A stretch of 64,000 nucleotides of DNA from Flavobacteriaceae bacterium MAR_2010_72 (GCA_003550275.1 QXCW01000002.1:558001-622000); one strand, 5' to 3'; positions 44,506 through 54,904 are shown, counted from the stretch's first letter. A program made the numbers and translations. Notes: generated by a model not told the origin, from the sequence alone.

Positions 44506-44513
44506 CAAATATA
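44506..44513 (-). promoter_or_regulatory. -7 promoter element before the alpha/beta hydrolase and engB
   Basis: Read on the minus strand this is TATATTTG, an exact TAnnTTTG match, 27 bp before the ATG at 44478. It supports that start over the one at 44550. No -33 match was seen at the expected spacing. Confidence 0.5.
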
Positions 44514-44699
44514 GGTATTTCATTTCTATTTTATTCCCATTTTTAGTCATGTTAATGATATTAGTTTGTTAACAGTTTGTGCTTCACTAAAATTCCTCAA
44601 TACCTTCAATTTTAATGCCTTGATATTAAACAATTTGATAGGATAAGAGGTCGGCGTTTTATCGAAAAAAAGGGTTTAAAAATAGAATTTATCAACAAA

Positions 44700-44729
44700 T
44701 GTGGTATTTTGTGGTAAAATGTGGTAAAA
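44700..44729 (+). promoter_or_regulatory. MraZ box: three 10-bp direct repeats upstream of mraZ
   Basis: Three tandem units at 44700-44709, 44710-44719 and 44720-44729 read TGTGGTATTT, TGTGGTAAAA, TGTGGTAAAA. GTGGT cores repeated every 10 bp match the known layout of MraZ operators (TGGGN-type boxes with 5-bp spacers), with a different core. They overlap the expected -33 region of the promoter at 44737-44744, so MraZ binding would block RNA polymerase. Confidence 0.8.
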
Positions 44730-44736
44730 TTTTCAA

Positions 44737-44744
44737 TATATTTG
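44737..44744 (+). promoter_or_regulatory. -7 promoter element of the dcw cluster
   Basis: TATATTTG matches TAnnTTTG exactly, 34 bp before the mraZ start. The -33 region lies within the MraZ repeats and has no TTTG. The gap 44479-44736 otherwise shows only the divergent promoter at 44506-44513. Confidence 0.6.
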
Positions 44745-44777
44745 AATCTAAATCGTTAGAAGCATAAACCAATCAAG

Positions 44778-45245
44778 TTGAACGCATTAATAGGGACATA
44801 TGAGTGTAAAGTGGATGCCAAGGGTAGGTTGATGCTTCCTGCTGCCATAAAAAAGCAGTTATCTCCCGTTTTACAAAACGGCTTTGTCTTAAAGCGTGCA
44901 GTGTTTCAGTCTTGTCTAGAACTGTACCCTATGAATGAGTGGGAAGTGCTTATGAAGAAAATGAACGGACTTAACCGTTTTAAAAAGAAAAACAATGACT
45001 TCATTCGCCGTTTTACTGCTGGTGTAAAAATGATTGAAGTGGATGCAACTGGGCGTCTCCTTATTCCTAAAGATTTAATTGTGTTCTCTGGAATCACTAA
45101 AGAAACGGTGGTCTCTTCAGCGATTAATATTATTGAGATTTGGGATAAAGAAAAGTACGAACAAGCTATTGACGACGCTACTGGTGATTTTGCAGATTTA
45201 GCTGAAGAAGTAATGGGACAAGATGATGACAATGGAATATCATAA
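44778..45245 (+). CDS. mraZ: Transcriptional regulator MraZ (TTG start)
   Basis: This 155-residue protein has two AbrB-like halves, each with the D-x-K/T-G-R-L motif (VDAKGRLMLP at about 11-20 and VDATGRLLIP at about 92-101). MraZ forms a ring that binds direct repeats upstream of its own operon and represses or tunes dcw genes. The start codon is TTG at 44778; it gives the normal short N-terminus (MNALIGTYECKVD), and no ATG lies nearby in frame. The end overlaps the rsmH start by 14-23 bp. Confidence 0.95.
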   Translation: MNALIGTYECKVDAKGRLMLPAAIKKQLSPVLQNGFVLKRAVFQSCLELYPMNEWEVLMKKMNGLNRFKKKNNDFIRRFTAGVKMIEVDATGRLLIPKDLIVFSGITKETVVSSAINIIEIWDKEKYEQAIDDATGDFADLAEEVMGQDDDNGIS

Positions 45246-46128
45246 TCCAGTTTTATTAAAAGAAACAGTTGAAGGTCTGGATATTAAGCAAGATGGAATT
45301 TATGTGGATGTAACCTTTGGCGGTGGCGGACACAGTAAAGAAATTTTGAGGCAACTTGGTCCCGGTGGAAAATTATACGCTTTTGATCAAGACCAAGATG
45401 CACTTTTAAATACTATTGACGACTCACGATTTACACTAATAAACGAAAATTTTAAATTTTTGAAACGCTTTTTAAGATTTTACGGAGTTAAGGAAGTAGA
45501 TGGCATACTTGCCGATTTTGGTGTGTCTTCACATCAATTTGATGTGGCCGAACGTGGTTTTTCAACACGCTTTGAGGCAAATCTCGATATGAGAATGAAT
45601 CAAAATAGTGCCCTTTCTGCATTTGAAGTCGTCAATAATTATGAAGAGGAGCGGTTGCGGCAAGTATTTTGGCAGTACGGAGAGCTACGTCAAGCACCAG
45701 CTATGGCAAGGGTCATTGTTGAAGAGCGTGCCAAATCTAAAATTAAAACCAGCGAACAACTTAAAACTGTATTGAAAGGCTTTTTACAGCATAAAAAAGA
45801 GAATAAGGTTTTAGCTCAAATCTACCAAGCCATACGTATTGAAGTCAATCAAGAAATAGAAGCTCTTAAAGAATTGCTACTGCAAACCCCAGAAGTGTTA
45901 AAAACTGGAGGTCGTTTAAGCTTTATTTCCTACCACTCTCTCGAAGATAGGTTGGTAAAACGATTTATTAGAAACGGCATGTTTGAGGGTGAGCCAGAAC
46001 GAGATGTGTTTGGAAATTATAATGTCCCTCTAAAGAAAATAGGCGGTTTAGTTGTGCCAAGTTCTCAAGAAATAAAATTGAACAATAGAGCGCGAAGTGC
46101 CAAATTGAGAATAGCCGAAAAGTTATGA
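45223..46128 (+). CDS. rsmH: 16S rRNA (cytosine1402-N4)-methyltransferase RsmH
   Basis: This 301-residue methyltransferase acts on C1402 of 16S rRNA. It has the family motifs YHNPVLLKETVEGL, VDVTFGGGGHSKEIL (SAM loop), GVSSHQFDVAERGFS and ISYHSLEDRLVKRF. It starts inside mraZ: ATGs at 45223, 45226 and 45232 are all in frame, and the last would give MEYHNPVLL, the closest to other RsmH proteins. Its stop overlaps the ftsL start by 4 bp. Confidence 0.96.
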   Translation: MMTMEYHNPVLLKETVEGLDIKQDGIYVDVTFGGGGHSKEILRQLGPGGKLYAFDQDQDALLNTIDDSRFTLINENFKFLKRFLRFYGVKEVDGILADFGVSSHQFDVAERGFSTRFEANLDMRMNQNSALSAFEVVNNYEEERLRQVFWQYGELRQAPAMARVIVEERAKSKIKTSEQLKTVLKGFLQHKKENKVLAQIYQAIRIEVNQEIEALKELLLQTPEVLKTGGRLSFISYHSLEDRLVKRFIRNGMFEGEPERDVFGNYNVPLKKIGGLVVPSSQEIKLNNRARSAKLRIAEKL

Positions 46129-46445
46129 AGAAAAACGTTTATGATATACTAAAAGGTAAATTTTTAATCAGCGATGACTCTTTTAAAAACTGGAGAGTCA
46201 TTCTTTTTATCTCTGCCTTGGCGGTTGTCATGATAGCCAGTTCGCACAGTGCTGATAAAAAAGTGCATCAAATTGCAAAATTGAATAATGAAGTAAAGGA
46301 ATTGCGTTCAGCGTTTGTTGAAGGGAGATCTGCTTTAATGCGGCTTAAAATGGAATCTTCCATTGTAAAAAAAGTAGCAGAAAAAGAAATTTTGCCTTCC
46401 GTAGTCCCTCCAAAAAAAATAAGGGTTAAAACACAAGATAACTAG
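46125..46445 (+). CDS. ftsL: FtsL-like division protein
   Basis: This 106-residue bitopic protein has a cytoplasmic tail of about 28 residues and one transmembrane helix (about 27-43, ILFISALAVVMIASSH). A periplasmic coiled coil follows (KVHQIAKLNNEVKELRSAF). This is the layout of FtsL, which with FtsB and FtsQ recruits FtsW/FtsI. Sequence conservation is low in the family, so the call rests on layout and on the place between rsmH and ftsI. Its stop overlaps the ftsI GTG start by 1 bp. Confidence 0.85.
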   Translation: MKKNVYDILKGKFLISDDSFKNWRVILFISALAVVMIASSHSADKKVHQIAKLNNEVKELRSAFVEGRSALMRLKMESSIVKKVAEKEILPSVVPPKKIRVKTQDN

Positions 46446-48451
46446 TGGCAGTAACAGATAAAAACATATTGAATCGGTTGTATTTTATTGCAGGCTGCAT
46501 GTTTGTGTTTGTGCTTGCCGTGGTGTTTAAATTGTTCACCATTCAGTTTGTGCAAGGTGATGAGTATCGGGATCTAGCCGAAAAACGTACGATTAAAAAT
46601 GTCGTCATTCCTGCCAATAGAGGAAACGTGTATGCTTCAGATGGAAGTCTTTTGGCGACCTCAATTCCAAAATACGATATCAGGCTGGACGCCTTAACAC
46701 CTTCAAACCATACATTTGAAACCTATTTAAAGCCTTTGGCTGATTCACTATCTAGATATTCAGGAAAGCCATCAAGCTATTATGAAAAAGAAATACGTAA
46801 AGCTAGAGCCAACAAAAACAGGTATTTTCTTCTGGCTAGAAATATTGGTTATTCAGATTACATTCGATTGCGAAATTTTCCAATGCTCAATTTAGGGGCT
46901 TTTAAAGGCGGATTGATCGTTGAGCAAAACACGAAACGCGAACATCCTATGGGTGAAATAGCGCAACGTTCTATTGGTTATGAGCGCTTTGATGACCAAG
47001 GGAATGTAACTAGGGCTGGAATTGATGGCGCCTTTGGAGTGCAATATTTACGTGGAACTGATGGCCATAGGTGGAAACAAAAAATAGGTCAAGGTCAATG
47101 GAAACCAATTACGGATTACAATGAGGTAGAACCAAAAGATGGCTATGATGTATACACAACCATCGATGTGAATATTCAAGATATTGCGCATCACGCCTTG
47201 TTGGAACAATTGGAAAAGTATAAAGCCGATCATGGTTGCGTTGTGGTAATGGAGGTTAAAACAGGTGAGATCAAAGCCATTTCAAATCTTGGACGCAATA
47301 GTAAAGGCTTTTATTATGAGCGATTGAACTATGCCGTTGGCGAAAGCCATGAGCCGGGTTCAACATTTAAACTTATGGCAATAACCGCTGCTCTTGAAGA
47401 TAAGGTGTTGGATACTAGTGATGTGGTTGATACTAAAAACGGGGTATTAACTTTTTATGGAAAAAAAGTTAGAGATTCAAAAGCTGGGGGTTATGGTAAA
47501 ATCACAGTATCCGAAGCGTTCGAGGTGTCTTCAAATACAGGTATAGTTTCAGCTATAGACCAGCATTACAGCAAAAATCCGAAAAAATTTGTGGATAGGT
47601 TATATGCCATGAACCTTAATCAAAAGCTAAACCTTCCTATAATTGGAGAAGGAGAACCTATCATTCCAGATCCTAATATAAAGAATGGACGTTGGAGCGG
47701 GATAGCACTGCAATGGATGGCTTACGGTTATGGTGTTTCATTCACACCACTTCAAACCTTGGCTTTTTATAATGCCATTGCCAATGATGGCGAAATGGTA
47801 AAACCCCGTTTTTTAAAAGAGGTTAAAGAATTTGACAAAACCATTGTGCCATTCGAAAAGAAAGTCATAAACCCTAAAATAGCATCTAAAGAAACCATTG
47901 CTAAAGTACAGCAATTGCTTAAAAATGTTGTGGAAAAAGATCATGGCACTGGCCACAAATTATACTCTCCAAATTTTTCGATGGCTGGTAAAACAGGAAC
48001 TTGCCAAAAAGACTATCGTGATAAGGAAAAATTAAATTACATATCCTCATTTGCTGGGTATTTTCCTGCAGAGAATCCAAAATATTCATGCATTGTTGTT
48101 ATTCATGAGCCTGATAAAAGTGTAGGGTATTATGGTGCAGATGTATCGGGGCCTGTATTCAAAAAAATTGCTCAAAAAATATTTACTGATACGCCTTTAA
48201 TTGATGAAGTTGAAAAACTTGAGTTTAAAAATCCAGTCGTAGAAGAAGATTTTGAAACCTATTACAATGTTGCTCAAACCTATAAAACGATTATGCCAAG
48301 TGTGATTGGAATGCCAACAATGGACGCTATTCCATTACTCGAAAATATAGGGTTAAAAGTGAAAATTGAAGGAACCGGAGTAGTAAAACACCAATCCATA
48401 GAACAGGGAACTAAAGTCAAGAGAAATCAAACGGTCATTTTAAATATTTAA
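46445..48451 (+). CDS. ftsI: Division transpeptidase FtsI (PBP3) with PASTA domain, GTG start
   Basis: This 668-residue class B penicillin-binding protein has an N-terminal helix (about 12-32) and a pedestal domain. The transpeptidase motifs are SxxK (EPGSTFKL, Ser306, Lys309), SSN (VSSNTGIV) and KTG (AGKTGTC). One PASTA domain closes it (about 608-668, MPSVIGMPTMDAIPLLENIG), a feature of the Spo5D-like type. It cross-links septal peptidoglycan. The start is GTG at 46445, one base into the ftsL stop; no ATG nearby gives a better start. Confidence 0.96.
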   Translation: MAVTDKNILNRLYFIAGCMFVFVLAVVFKLFTIQFVQGDEYRDLAEKRTIKNVVIPANRGNVYASDGSLLATSIPKYDIRLDALTPSNHTFETYLKPLADSLSRYSGKPSSYYEKEIRKARANKNRYFLLARNIGYSDYIRLRNFPMLNLGAFKGGLIVEQNTKREHPMGEIAQRSIGYERFDDQGNVTRAGIDGAFGVQYLRGTDGHRWKQKIGQGQWKPITDYNEVEPKDGYDVYTTIDVNIQDIAHHALLEQLEKYKADHGCVVVMEVKTGEIKAISNLGRNSKGFYYERLNYAVGESHEPGSTFKLMAITAALEDKVLDTSDVVDTKNGVLTFYGKKVRDSKAGGYGKITVSEAFEVSSNTGIVSAIDQHYSKNPKKFVDRLYAMNLNQKLNLPIIGEGEPIIPDPNIKNGRWSGIALQWMAYGYGVSFTPLQTLAFYNAIANDGEMVKPRFLKEVKEFDKTIVPFEKKVINPKIASKETIAKVQQLLKNVVEKDHGTGHKLYSPNFSMAGKTGTCQKDYRDKEKLNYISSFAGYFPAENPKYSCIVVIHEPDKSVGYYGADVSGPVFKKIAQKIFTDTPLIDEVEKLEFKNPVVEEDFETYYNVAQTYKTIMPSVIGMPTMDAIPLLENIGLKVKIEGTGVVKHQSIEQGTKVKRNQTVILNI

Positions 48452-49914
48452 TGCCAGAATTAAAAGACATATTATACAAAACTACCATCAATGCTGTTGT
48501 TGGAAGTACAGGCATTATAGTTAATGCTATTGCTTTTGATTCAAGATTGGTGAAAAAGAAGGATGTGTTTGTTGCTATTAAAGGTACAGCAGTTGATGGG
48601 CATGATTATATAGATGCAGCGATACAAAAAGGGGCTTCTGCAATAGTCTGTGAAACTTTGCCTTCAAATTTCAATAATGACATCACCTATATAGAAGTGG
48701 CCAATGCCAGTAGAGCTTTGGCTTTTATGGCTTCAAATTATTACGATAATCCTTCTGAAAATTTAAAGCTTATTGGTGTTACTGGTACAAATGGAAAAAC
48801 AACCGTAGCATCTTTATTGTATCAACTTTTCAAAAAAGCAGGATTTAAAGTTGGGCTTTTATCAACGGTAAAAATTATGGTTGATAACAACGCATATAAG
48901 GCTACGCATACCACGCCAGATTCTTTGACCATAAATAGATACTTATCCGAAATGAGTCTTGAAGGGGTTGAGTTTTGTTTCATGGAAGTGAGTTCACATG
49001 GCATTCATCAAAATAGAACTGAAGGCCTTCATTTTGAAGGAGGAATTTTCACCAATCTATCCCATGACCATTTAGATTATCATGAAACTTTTGCTGAATA
49101 CAGGGATGTGAAAAAATCGTTTTTCGACATGCTTCCAAAACAGGCTTTCGCTTTGGTTAATATTGACGATAAGAATGGTCTAGTAATGCTTCAAAACACA
49201 GCGGCCAGAAAATATACCTATGCACTGAAATCATATGCAGATTATAAAGCCCAAATTTTAGAAAATCAATTTGGAGGTTTGTTGCTTAAAATCAATGAAA
49301 GCGAAGTATGGACACAATTAATAGGAAGTTTTAATGCCTATAACCTTTTGGCAATTTATGCGACGGCCGAACTTTTGGGATTAGAAAGAGTTGAAAACTT
49401 AAGGCTTATTAGTGAATTGGAAAGTGTTGCAGGACGATTTCAGTATTTAATTTCTGATGAAAAAATCACTGCAATTGTGGATTATGCCCATACGCCAGAT
49501 GCCCTAAAAAATGTATTGGAAACCATTAATAGTATTCGCAGTAATAATGAAGAATTGATTACCGTGGTAGGCTGTGGTGGAGATCGTGATACGACCAAGA
49601 GACCTAAAATGGGGCATATTGCTTCTGCTTTGAGTACGAAGGTGATTTTTACTAGTGATAACCCTAGAAATGAGGTGCCTGAAGCCATTATTGAAGAAAT
49701 GGAAAAAGGTGTTGAACCTCAAAATTTCAAAAAAATAGTTTCAATAGTTGACCGTAAACAAGCCATAAAAACGGCATGTCAAATGGCACAACCTAAAGAT
49801 ATCATTCTTATTGCTGGTAAAGGCCATGAAAACTATCAAGAAATAAAAGGAGAGCGATTTGATTTTGATGACTTTAAAATTGTCAAGGAATTTTTAAAAC
49901 AATTACAGAAATGA
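48451..49914 (+). CDS. murE: UDP-MurNAc-L-Ala-D-Glu:meso-diaminopimelate ligase
   Basis: This 487-residue ligase has the Mur layout: a UDP-binding domain, an ATP domain with GVTGTNGKTTVASLL, and a C-terminal domain with FTSDNPRNEVP. The DNPR motif is the mark of meso-diaminopimelate, rather than lysine, as substrate. VDYAHTPDALKNVL is the shared Mur ligase segment. The start shares one base with the ftsI stop. Confidence 0.97.
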   Translation: MPELKDILYKTTINAVVGSTGIIVNAIAFDSRLVKKKDVFVAIKGTAVDGHDYIDAAIQKGASAIVCETLPSNFNNDITYIEVANASRALAFMASNYYDNPSENLKLIGVTGTNGKTTVASLLYQLFKKAGFKVGLLSTVKIMVDNNAYKATHTTPDSLTINRYLSEMSLEGVEFCFMEVSSHGIHQNRTEGLHFEGGIFTNLSHDHLDYHETFAEYRDVKKSFFDMLPKQAFALVNIDDKNGLVMLQNTAARKYTYALKSYADYKAQILENQFGGLLLKINESEVWTQLIGSFNAYNLLAIYATAELLGLERVENLRLISELESVAGRFQYLISDEKITAIVDYAHTPDALKNVLETINSIRSNNEELITVVGCGGDRDTTKRPKMGHIASALSTKVIFTSDNPRNEVPEAIIEEMEKGVEPQNFKKIVSIVDRKQAIKTACQMAQPKDIILIAGKGHENYQEIKGERFDFDDFKIVKEFLKQLQK

Positions 49915-49915
49915 G

Positions 49916-49974
49916 TGCCAATTGCTTTAAAGTTAAAACCAAGTTAGCAATGGCAATTTGCATCAGACCATTGC
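49916..49974 (+). other. Mutually exclusive hairpins between murE and mraY
   Basis: Three related segments lie in the 87-bp gap. Segment A, TGCCAATTGCT (49916-49926), can pair with B, AGCAATGGCA (49946-49955), with one bulged A. Part of B (49947-49953) can instead pair perfectly with C, CCATTGC (49968-49974). This is the only gap over 40 bp in the cluster. It might be an attenuator or a processing site; no U-run follows C. Confidence 0.35.
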
Positions 49975-50001
49975 AAAAACATTAAATAACTGAAGAAATA
50001 A

Positions 50002-51243
50002 ATGTTGTATTACCTATTTGAATATTTAGAAAGAGAATTCCAGTTTCCAGGAGCTTCACTCTTTGGTTTTATCACCTTTAGAGCCGCAGTTGCTATTATT
50101 CTATCACTTTTAATTTCTACGATTTATGGTAAACGCATTATTAAGTTTCTGCAAAAACAACAAGTAGGAGAAACCATTCGGGATTTAGGTTTAGAAGGCC
50201 AAGTGGAAAAAGCTGGCACACCAACCATGGGTGGAATTATAATTATCCTAGCGACTTTAATTCCTGTAGTATTGCTTGCCAAACTAGAGAATATCTACAT
50301 CATATTATTAATTGTCACTACGCTTTGGATGGGTACTATTGGATTTATTGATGACTACATCAAAAAATTCAAAAAAGATAAGGAAGGTTTAAAAGGAAGG
50401 TTTAAGGTACTTGGTCAAATTGGTTTAGGAATAATTGTTGGCACCACCCTTTATTTTCATCCTAATGTATCCATTAAGGAAAAATTGCCTCTTGCAGAAC
50501 AACAACAAATTTTAGCAGCCGATCCTAATGTGTCTCCTTCAAAATTATTTATGGATGAAGAGCACTCTACCAAAACCACGATTCCATTCGTAAAAGGCAA
50601 TGAATTTGATTATGCAGACCTAGTAACTTGGGTAAATCCTGAATGGAGATCCTATGCTTGGATTCTTTTCATTCCTATAGTGATTTTTATTATTACTGCG
50701 GTTTCAAATGGCGCCAATTTAACTGATGGAATAGATGGTTTGGCCGCAGGAACTTCGGCAATTATTGTCCTCACATTGGGGATTTTCGCATGGGTTTCGG
50801 GTAACATTATCTTTTCAGATTATCTGAATATAATGTACATACCTAGGGTTGAGGAGATTACAATTTATATAGCAGCTTTTGTAGGGGCATTAATAGGTTT
50901 TTTATGGTACAACACCTATCCAGCACAGGTATTCATGGGTGATACAGGAAGTTTAACCATTGGCGGAATCATTGCTGTTATCGCCATTGCCGTAAGAAAA
51001 GAGTGGTTGATTCCGGTGTTGTGTGGCATTTTCTTGGCAGAAAATTTATCAGTGGTATTGCAAGTGAGCTATTTCAAATACACAAGAAAAAAGTACGGTG
51101 AAGGTCGTCGTATTTTTAAAATGTCACCCTTACATCATCACTATCAAAAATCGGGATATCATGAAAGCAAAATTGTGACCCGCTTTTGGATTATTGGAAT
51201 TTTGCTGGCAATTGTATCGATAGTGACCTTGAAAATTAGATAG
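50002..51243 (+). CDS. mraY: Phospho-MurNAc-pentapeptide transferase
   Basis: This 413-residue polytopic enzyme moves phospho-MurNAc-pentapeptide to undecaprenyl phosphate, making lipid I. Signature stretches are [31 protein letters not shown] (catalytic Asp pair), [27 protein letters not shown] and [14 protein letters not shown]. About 50 residues longer than E. coli MraY: a periplasmic-looking insert (about 160-205) lies between helices. The next gene murD starts directly after the stop. Confidence 0.97.
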   Translation: MLYYLFEYLEREFQFPGASLFGFITFRAAVAIILSLLISTIYGKRIIKFLQKQQVGETIRDLGLEGQVEKAGTPTMGGIIIILATLIPVVLLAKLENIYIILLIVTTLWMGTIGFIDDYIKKFKKDKEGLKGRFKVLGQIGLGIIVGTTLYFHPNVSIKEKLPLAEQQQILAADPNVSPSKLFMDEEHSTKTTIPFVKGNEFDYADLVTWVNPEWRSYAWILFIPIVIFIITAVSNGANLTDGIDGLAAGTSAIIVLTLGIFAWVSGNIIFSDYLNIMYIPRVEEITIYIAAFVGALIGFLWYNTYPAQVFMGDTGSLTIGGIIAVIAIAVRKEWLIPVLCGIFLAENLSVVLQVSYFKYTRKKYGEGRRIFKMSPLHHHYQKSGYHESKIVTRFWIIGILLAIVSIVTLKIR

Positions 51244-52575
51244 ATGAAAAGGCTAGTTGTTTTAGGTGGTGGAGAAAGTGGAGTAGGAACAGCGCTATTA
51301 GCCAAAGAAAAAGGATTTCAGGTTTTTGTTTCAGATAAAGGAACAATCAAGGAAACATATAAAAACGTTCTTATACATAATGAGATTGAATGGGAAGATC
51401 AACAGCATACAGAATCCAAAATTCTTAATGCCAATGTAGTGATGAAAAGTCCTGGTATTCCTGACAAAGTAGCAATAGTAAAACAAATTCGAGAACAAGG
51501 GATTTCAATAGTTTCTGAAATTGAATTTGCTTCAAACTATACTAAAGCAACGATTGTGGGGATTACTGGTAGCAATGGTAAAACCACTACTGCAGCGCTT
51601 ACACATCATATTCTTAAACAGGAATTAGAAGTTGGGCTTGCAGGAAATATTGGAGACAGTTTTGCCAAACAAGTCCTAGAGAAAAATTACCCAAACTATG
51701 TTTTAGAGATTAGTAGTTTTCAGTTGGATGATAGCTTTCAGTTTAAGCCGAAAATTGCGATAATCACTAACATCACTCCAGATCATTTGGATCGCTACGA
51801 TTATAAGTTTGAAAATTATATCGCTTCAAAATTTAAAATCGCCCAAAGCCAAACTAATGATGACTTTTTAATCTATGACGCCGACGATGAAGTTATTACC
51901 GATTGGTTACAAAAGCATCCTGTTCAATCCACCTTATTGCCATTTTCATTGATCAATCCAATTGAAAATGGAGCGTATTTAGATAAAAATAAAATAAAAA
52001 TAACAATAGATAATAACCAAATAATCATGCCAACAGCAAATTTAGCTTTAGAAGGAAAACACAATATTAAAAACGCAATGGCCGCTTCAACTGTGGCGCA
52101 TTTGTTAAAAATTAGAAAACAGACCATACGCGAAAGTTTAGAGAACTTTCAAGGTGTTGAGCATCGTTTGGAGCATGTTTTAAAAATTAACAAAGTACAA
52201 TACATTAACGATTCAAAGGCTACCAATGTGAATGCTACCTACTATGCGCTCGAAAGCATGGATGCGCCTACAATTTGGATTGTTGGTGGTCAGGATAAAG
52301 GCAATGATTATAGAGAGTTGTTTTCGTTTGTAAACGAAAAAGTAAAGGCTATTATCTGTTTAGGAGTTGATAATGAAAAACTAATGGACAACTTTGCTGG
52401 TATGGTCGATATCATTGTCGAAACTCAATTTATGAGTGAGGCTGTAAAGATTGCTTATAAAATAGCAGAAGCAGGAGATAATGTTCTGCTTTCACCAGCC
52501 TGTGCAAGCTTTGATCTTTTTGAAAACTATGAAGACCGAGGTAGGCAGTTTAAAGATGCAGTTAGAAATTTATAA
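51244..52575 (+). CDS. murD: UDP-MurNAc-L-alanine:D-glutamate ligase
   Basis: This 443-residue Mur ligase adds D-Glu to UDP-MurNAc-L-Ala. It starts with a Rossmann-like loop VLGGGESGVGTAL, followed by the ATP loop GITGSNGKTTTAAL, the TNITPDHLDRYD stretch, INDSKATNVNATYYAL and LSPACASFDLFENYEDRG. The order and spacing are normal for MurD. It abuts mraY and is followed 38 bp later by ftsW. Confidence 0.97.
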   Translation: MKRLVVLGGGESGVGTALLAKEKGFQVFVSDKGTIKETYKNVLIHNEIEWEDQQHTESKILNANVVMKSPGIPDKVAIVKQIREQGISIVSEIEFASNYTKATIVGITGSNGKTTTAALTHHILKQELEVGLAGNIGDSFAKQVLEKNYPNYVLEISSFQLDDSFQFKPKIAIITNITPDHLDRYDYKFENYIASKFKIAQSQTNDDFLIYDADDEVITDWLQKHPVQSTLLPFSLINPIENGAYLDKNKIKITIDNNQIIMPTANLALEGKHNIKNAMAASTVAHLLKIRKQTIRESLENFQGVEHRLEHVLKINKVQYINDSKATNVNATYYALESMDAPTIWIVGGQDKGNDYRELFSFVNEKVKAIICLGVDNEKLMDNFAGMVDIIVETQFMSEAVKIAYKIAEAGDNVLLSPACASFDLFENYEDRGRQFKDAVRNL

Positions 52576-52613
52576 GATTAACAAACGAATTTGATTTTAC
52601 AATAAAGGATAAA

Positions 52614-53810
52614 GTGCAAACACTATTCAATAACATAAAGGGAGATCGGTTAATTTGGGCCATAGCGGCTTTGCTAGCCATATTTTCGTTTCTGCCAGTG
52701 TATAGTGCCGCTAGTAATTTAGCCTATGTTGGTGGTATTGGGAGCACGTTCTCGTTTTTTGTGAAGCACTTTATGCATCTATTTTTAGGCTTTGCCATTA
52801 TGTATGGGGTGCATCGTATTCCATATCGCTATTTTAGAGGGTTGTCGATGGTTATGATGCCTATAGTGTTTGTTTTACTTGTTGTGACCATGCTTCAAGG
52901 AACAACTATTGAGGGAGCAAATGCAAGCAGGTGGATTCAAATACCCATTGTTGGGATGTCGTTTCAAACGTCTACATTGGCTTCAGTGGTTTTAATGGTA
53001 TATGTGGCAAGGTACCTTTCAAAAATAAAGGATAGGGAAATCACTTTTAAAGAGTCGATTTTGCCACTTTGGCTTCCTGTATTTCTAATGTTACTATTAA
53101 TTCTTCCGGCCAATTTTTCAACTGCTGCCATTATGTTCGCTATGGTGATGATATTGGTGTTTATTGGTGGATATCCTTTTAAGTATTTGACAGTTATCAT
53201 TGGTGCAGGTATACTGTCACTGGTCTTGTTTGTTTTGGTTGCAAAAGCGTTTCCTGATGCTATGCCCAATAGAATTGATACTTGGATGAACCGAATAGAG
53301 AACTTTACCAACGGTGAAGATACCGAAGCCGACTATCAAATTGAAAAAGCAAAAATTGCAATCGCTTCTGGAGGGATTCATGGTGTTGGACCTGGTAAAA
53401 GTGTTCAAAAGAATTTTTTACCACAGTCCTCATCCGATTTCATTTTCGCTATAATTATTGAAGAATATGGTCTGATAGGTGGATTGTTTTTATTGGTTAT
53501 GTATTCATGGTTGCTATTCAGGATTGTCATTGCATCACAAAAATCAGATACCATTTTTGGAAAACTTTTAGTCCTTGGAGTGGGGTTACCCATTGTTTTT
53601 CAAGCCTTAATTAATATGGCTGTTGCAGTTGAATTATTTCCTGTAACAGGACAAACATTGCCTTTAATAAGTAGTGGAGGGACTTCCATTTGGATGACCT
53701 GTTTGGCAATTGGCATTATTTTAAGTGTAAGTGCTAAACGCGAAGAATTAAAAGAACAAGAACATGTGGAAGAAAATCCACTTGAAATATTAAGTGAAGC
53801 TTTAGAATGA
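52614..53810 (+). CDS. ftsW: Septal peptidoglycan polymerase FtsW (GTG start)
   Basis: This 398-residue SEDS-family protein has about ten helices and polymerizes glycan strands with FtsI. Family motifs are [50 protein letters not shown] and [17 protein letters not shown]. The start is GTG at 52614, giving a short N-terminus ([12 protein letters not shown]) before the first helix. The C-terminus is a charged cytoplasmic tail that overlaps the murG start by 4 bp. Confidence 0.96.
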   Translation: MQTLFNNIKGDRLIWAIAALLAIFSFLPVYSAASNLAYVGGIGSTFSFFVKHFMHLFLGFAIMYGVHRIPYRYFRGLSMVMMPIVFVLLVVTMLQGTTIEGANASRWIQIPIVGMSFQTSTLASVVLMVYVARYLSKIKDREITFKESILPLWLPVFLMLLLILPANFSTAAIMFAMVMILVFIGGYPFKYLTVIIGAGILSLVLFVLVAKAFPDAMPNRIDTWMNRIENFTNGEDTEADYQIEKAKIAIASGGIHGVGPGKSVQKNFLPQSSSDFIFAIIIEEYGLIGGLFLLVMYSWLLFRIVIASQKSDTIFGKLLVLGVGLPIVFQALINMAVAVELFPVTGQTLPLISSGGTSIWMTCLAIGIILSVSAKREELKEQEHVEENPLEILSEALE

Positions 53811-54904
53811 GCAAGTACAGAATCATATTATCTGGAGGTGGTACAGGAGGACACATTTTTCCTGCGATAGCTATTGCAAACGAATTAAAATCGCGTTTTC
53901 CAGAGGCACAATTCTTATTTGTTGGAGCATTGGATAAAATGGAAATGGAGAAGGTTCCAGAAGCAGGCTATAAAATTGAAGGCCTTTGGATTTCTGGTAT
54001 TCAGCGTAGATTGACTTTAAAAAATTTAGCCTTTCCTTTAAAATTGATAATGAGTTTATTGCGTTCACGCAAAATCATAAAAGAGTTTAAGCCCGATGTG
54101 GCTATTGGTACTGGTGGTTTTGCCAGCGGACCTATACTGCAAGTTGCGGCGACTAAAAATATTCCAACTTTAATTCAAGAACAGAACTCATTTCCAGGAA
54201 TTACAAATAAACTTTTAGGCAAAAAGGTGGATAAAATTTGCGTGGCTTACGATGGTTTAGAACGATTCTTTCCAAAGAAAAAAATTATCAAAACAGGAAA
54301 TCCAATTCGTCTCGATCTTTTAGATATTGAAAACAAATCAATTAAAGCAAAAGATGCTTTTAAATTAAAGCATGGGAAACATACGCTGTTGGTTTTAGGT
54401 GGAAGTTTGGGAGCACGTAGAATTAATCAACTTATAGAAAAGGAATTGGAGTTTTTTCAAACTCAAAACGTGCAGGTCATTTGGCAATGTGGCAAGCTGT
54501 ACTATAATGAATATAAGCACTACAATAATTTTGATAACGTTCAGGTGCATGCGTTTTTAAATACTATGCATTTGGCTTATGCTGCTGCTGATGTCATTAT
54601 TTCTAGAGCTGGAGCTATTTCGGTTTCAGAATTATGTATTGTAGGTAAACCAGTCATTTTTATTCCATCTCCAAATGTTGCTGAAGATCATCAAACCAAA
54701 AATGCAATGGCTATTGTTGATAAAGAAGCAGCACTGGTAATCAAGGAGTCTGATTTAGAGGTTGATTTTGAAAATAAGTTTTCACAGCTTATTGCTTCAA
54801 CTGAAAAGCAAGAGCAATTGGGTACAAATATCAAGAAATTGGCATTGGTAAATGCCACAAAAGATATAGCTAACGAAGTAGAAAAGCTGCTTAAAAGTAA
54901 ATGA
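53807..54904 (+). CDS. murG: UDP-GlcNAc:lipid I GlcNAc-transferase
   Basis: This 365-residue GT28 enzyme makes lipid II on the inner face of the membrane. Motifs are [51 protein letters not shown] and [13 protein letters not shown] with [14 protein letters not shown]. The length is normal. It overlaps ftsW and murC by 4 bp each, so translation is probably coupled. Confidence 0.97.
   Translation: MSKYRIILSGGGTGGHIFPAIAIANELKSRFPEAQFLFVGALDKMEMEKVPEAGYKIEGLWISGIQRRLTLKNLAFPLKLIMSLLRSRKIIKEFKPDVAIGTGGFASGPILQVAATKNIPTLIQEQNSFPGITNKLLGKKVDKICVAYDGLERFFPKKKIIKTGNPIRLDLLDIENKSIKAKDAFKLKHGKHTLLVLGGSLGARRINQLIEKELEFFQTQNVQVIWQCGKLYYNEYKHYNNFDNVQVHAFLNTMHLAYAAADVIISRAGAISVSELCIVGKPVIFIPSPNVAEDHQTKNAMAIVDKEAALVIKESDLEVDFENKFSQLIASTEKQEQLGTNIKKLALVNATKDIANEVEKLLKSK

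Noticed and set aside
44479-44550. Longer start for the alpha/beta hydrolase
   Set aside because: The extra 24 codons span a perfect -7 promoter element; the ATG at 44478 gives a normal N-terminus.
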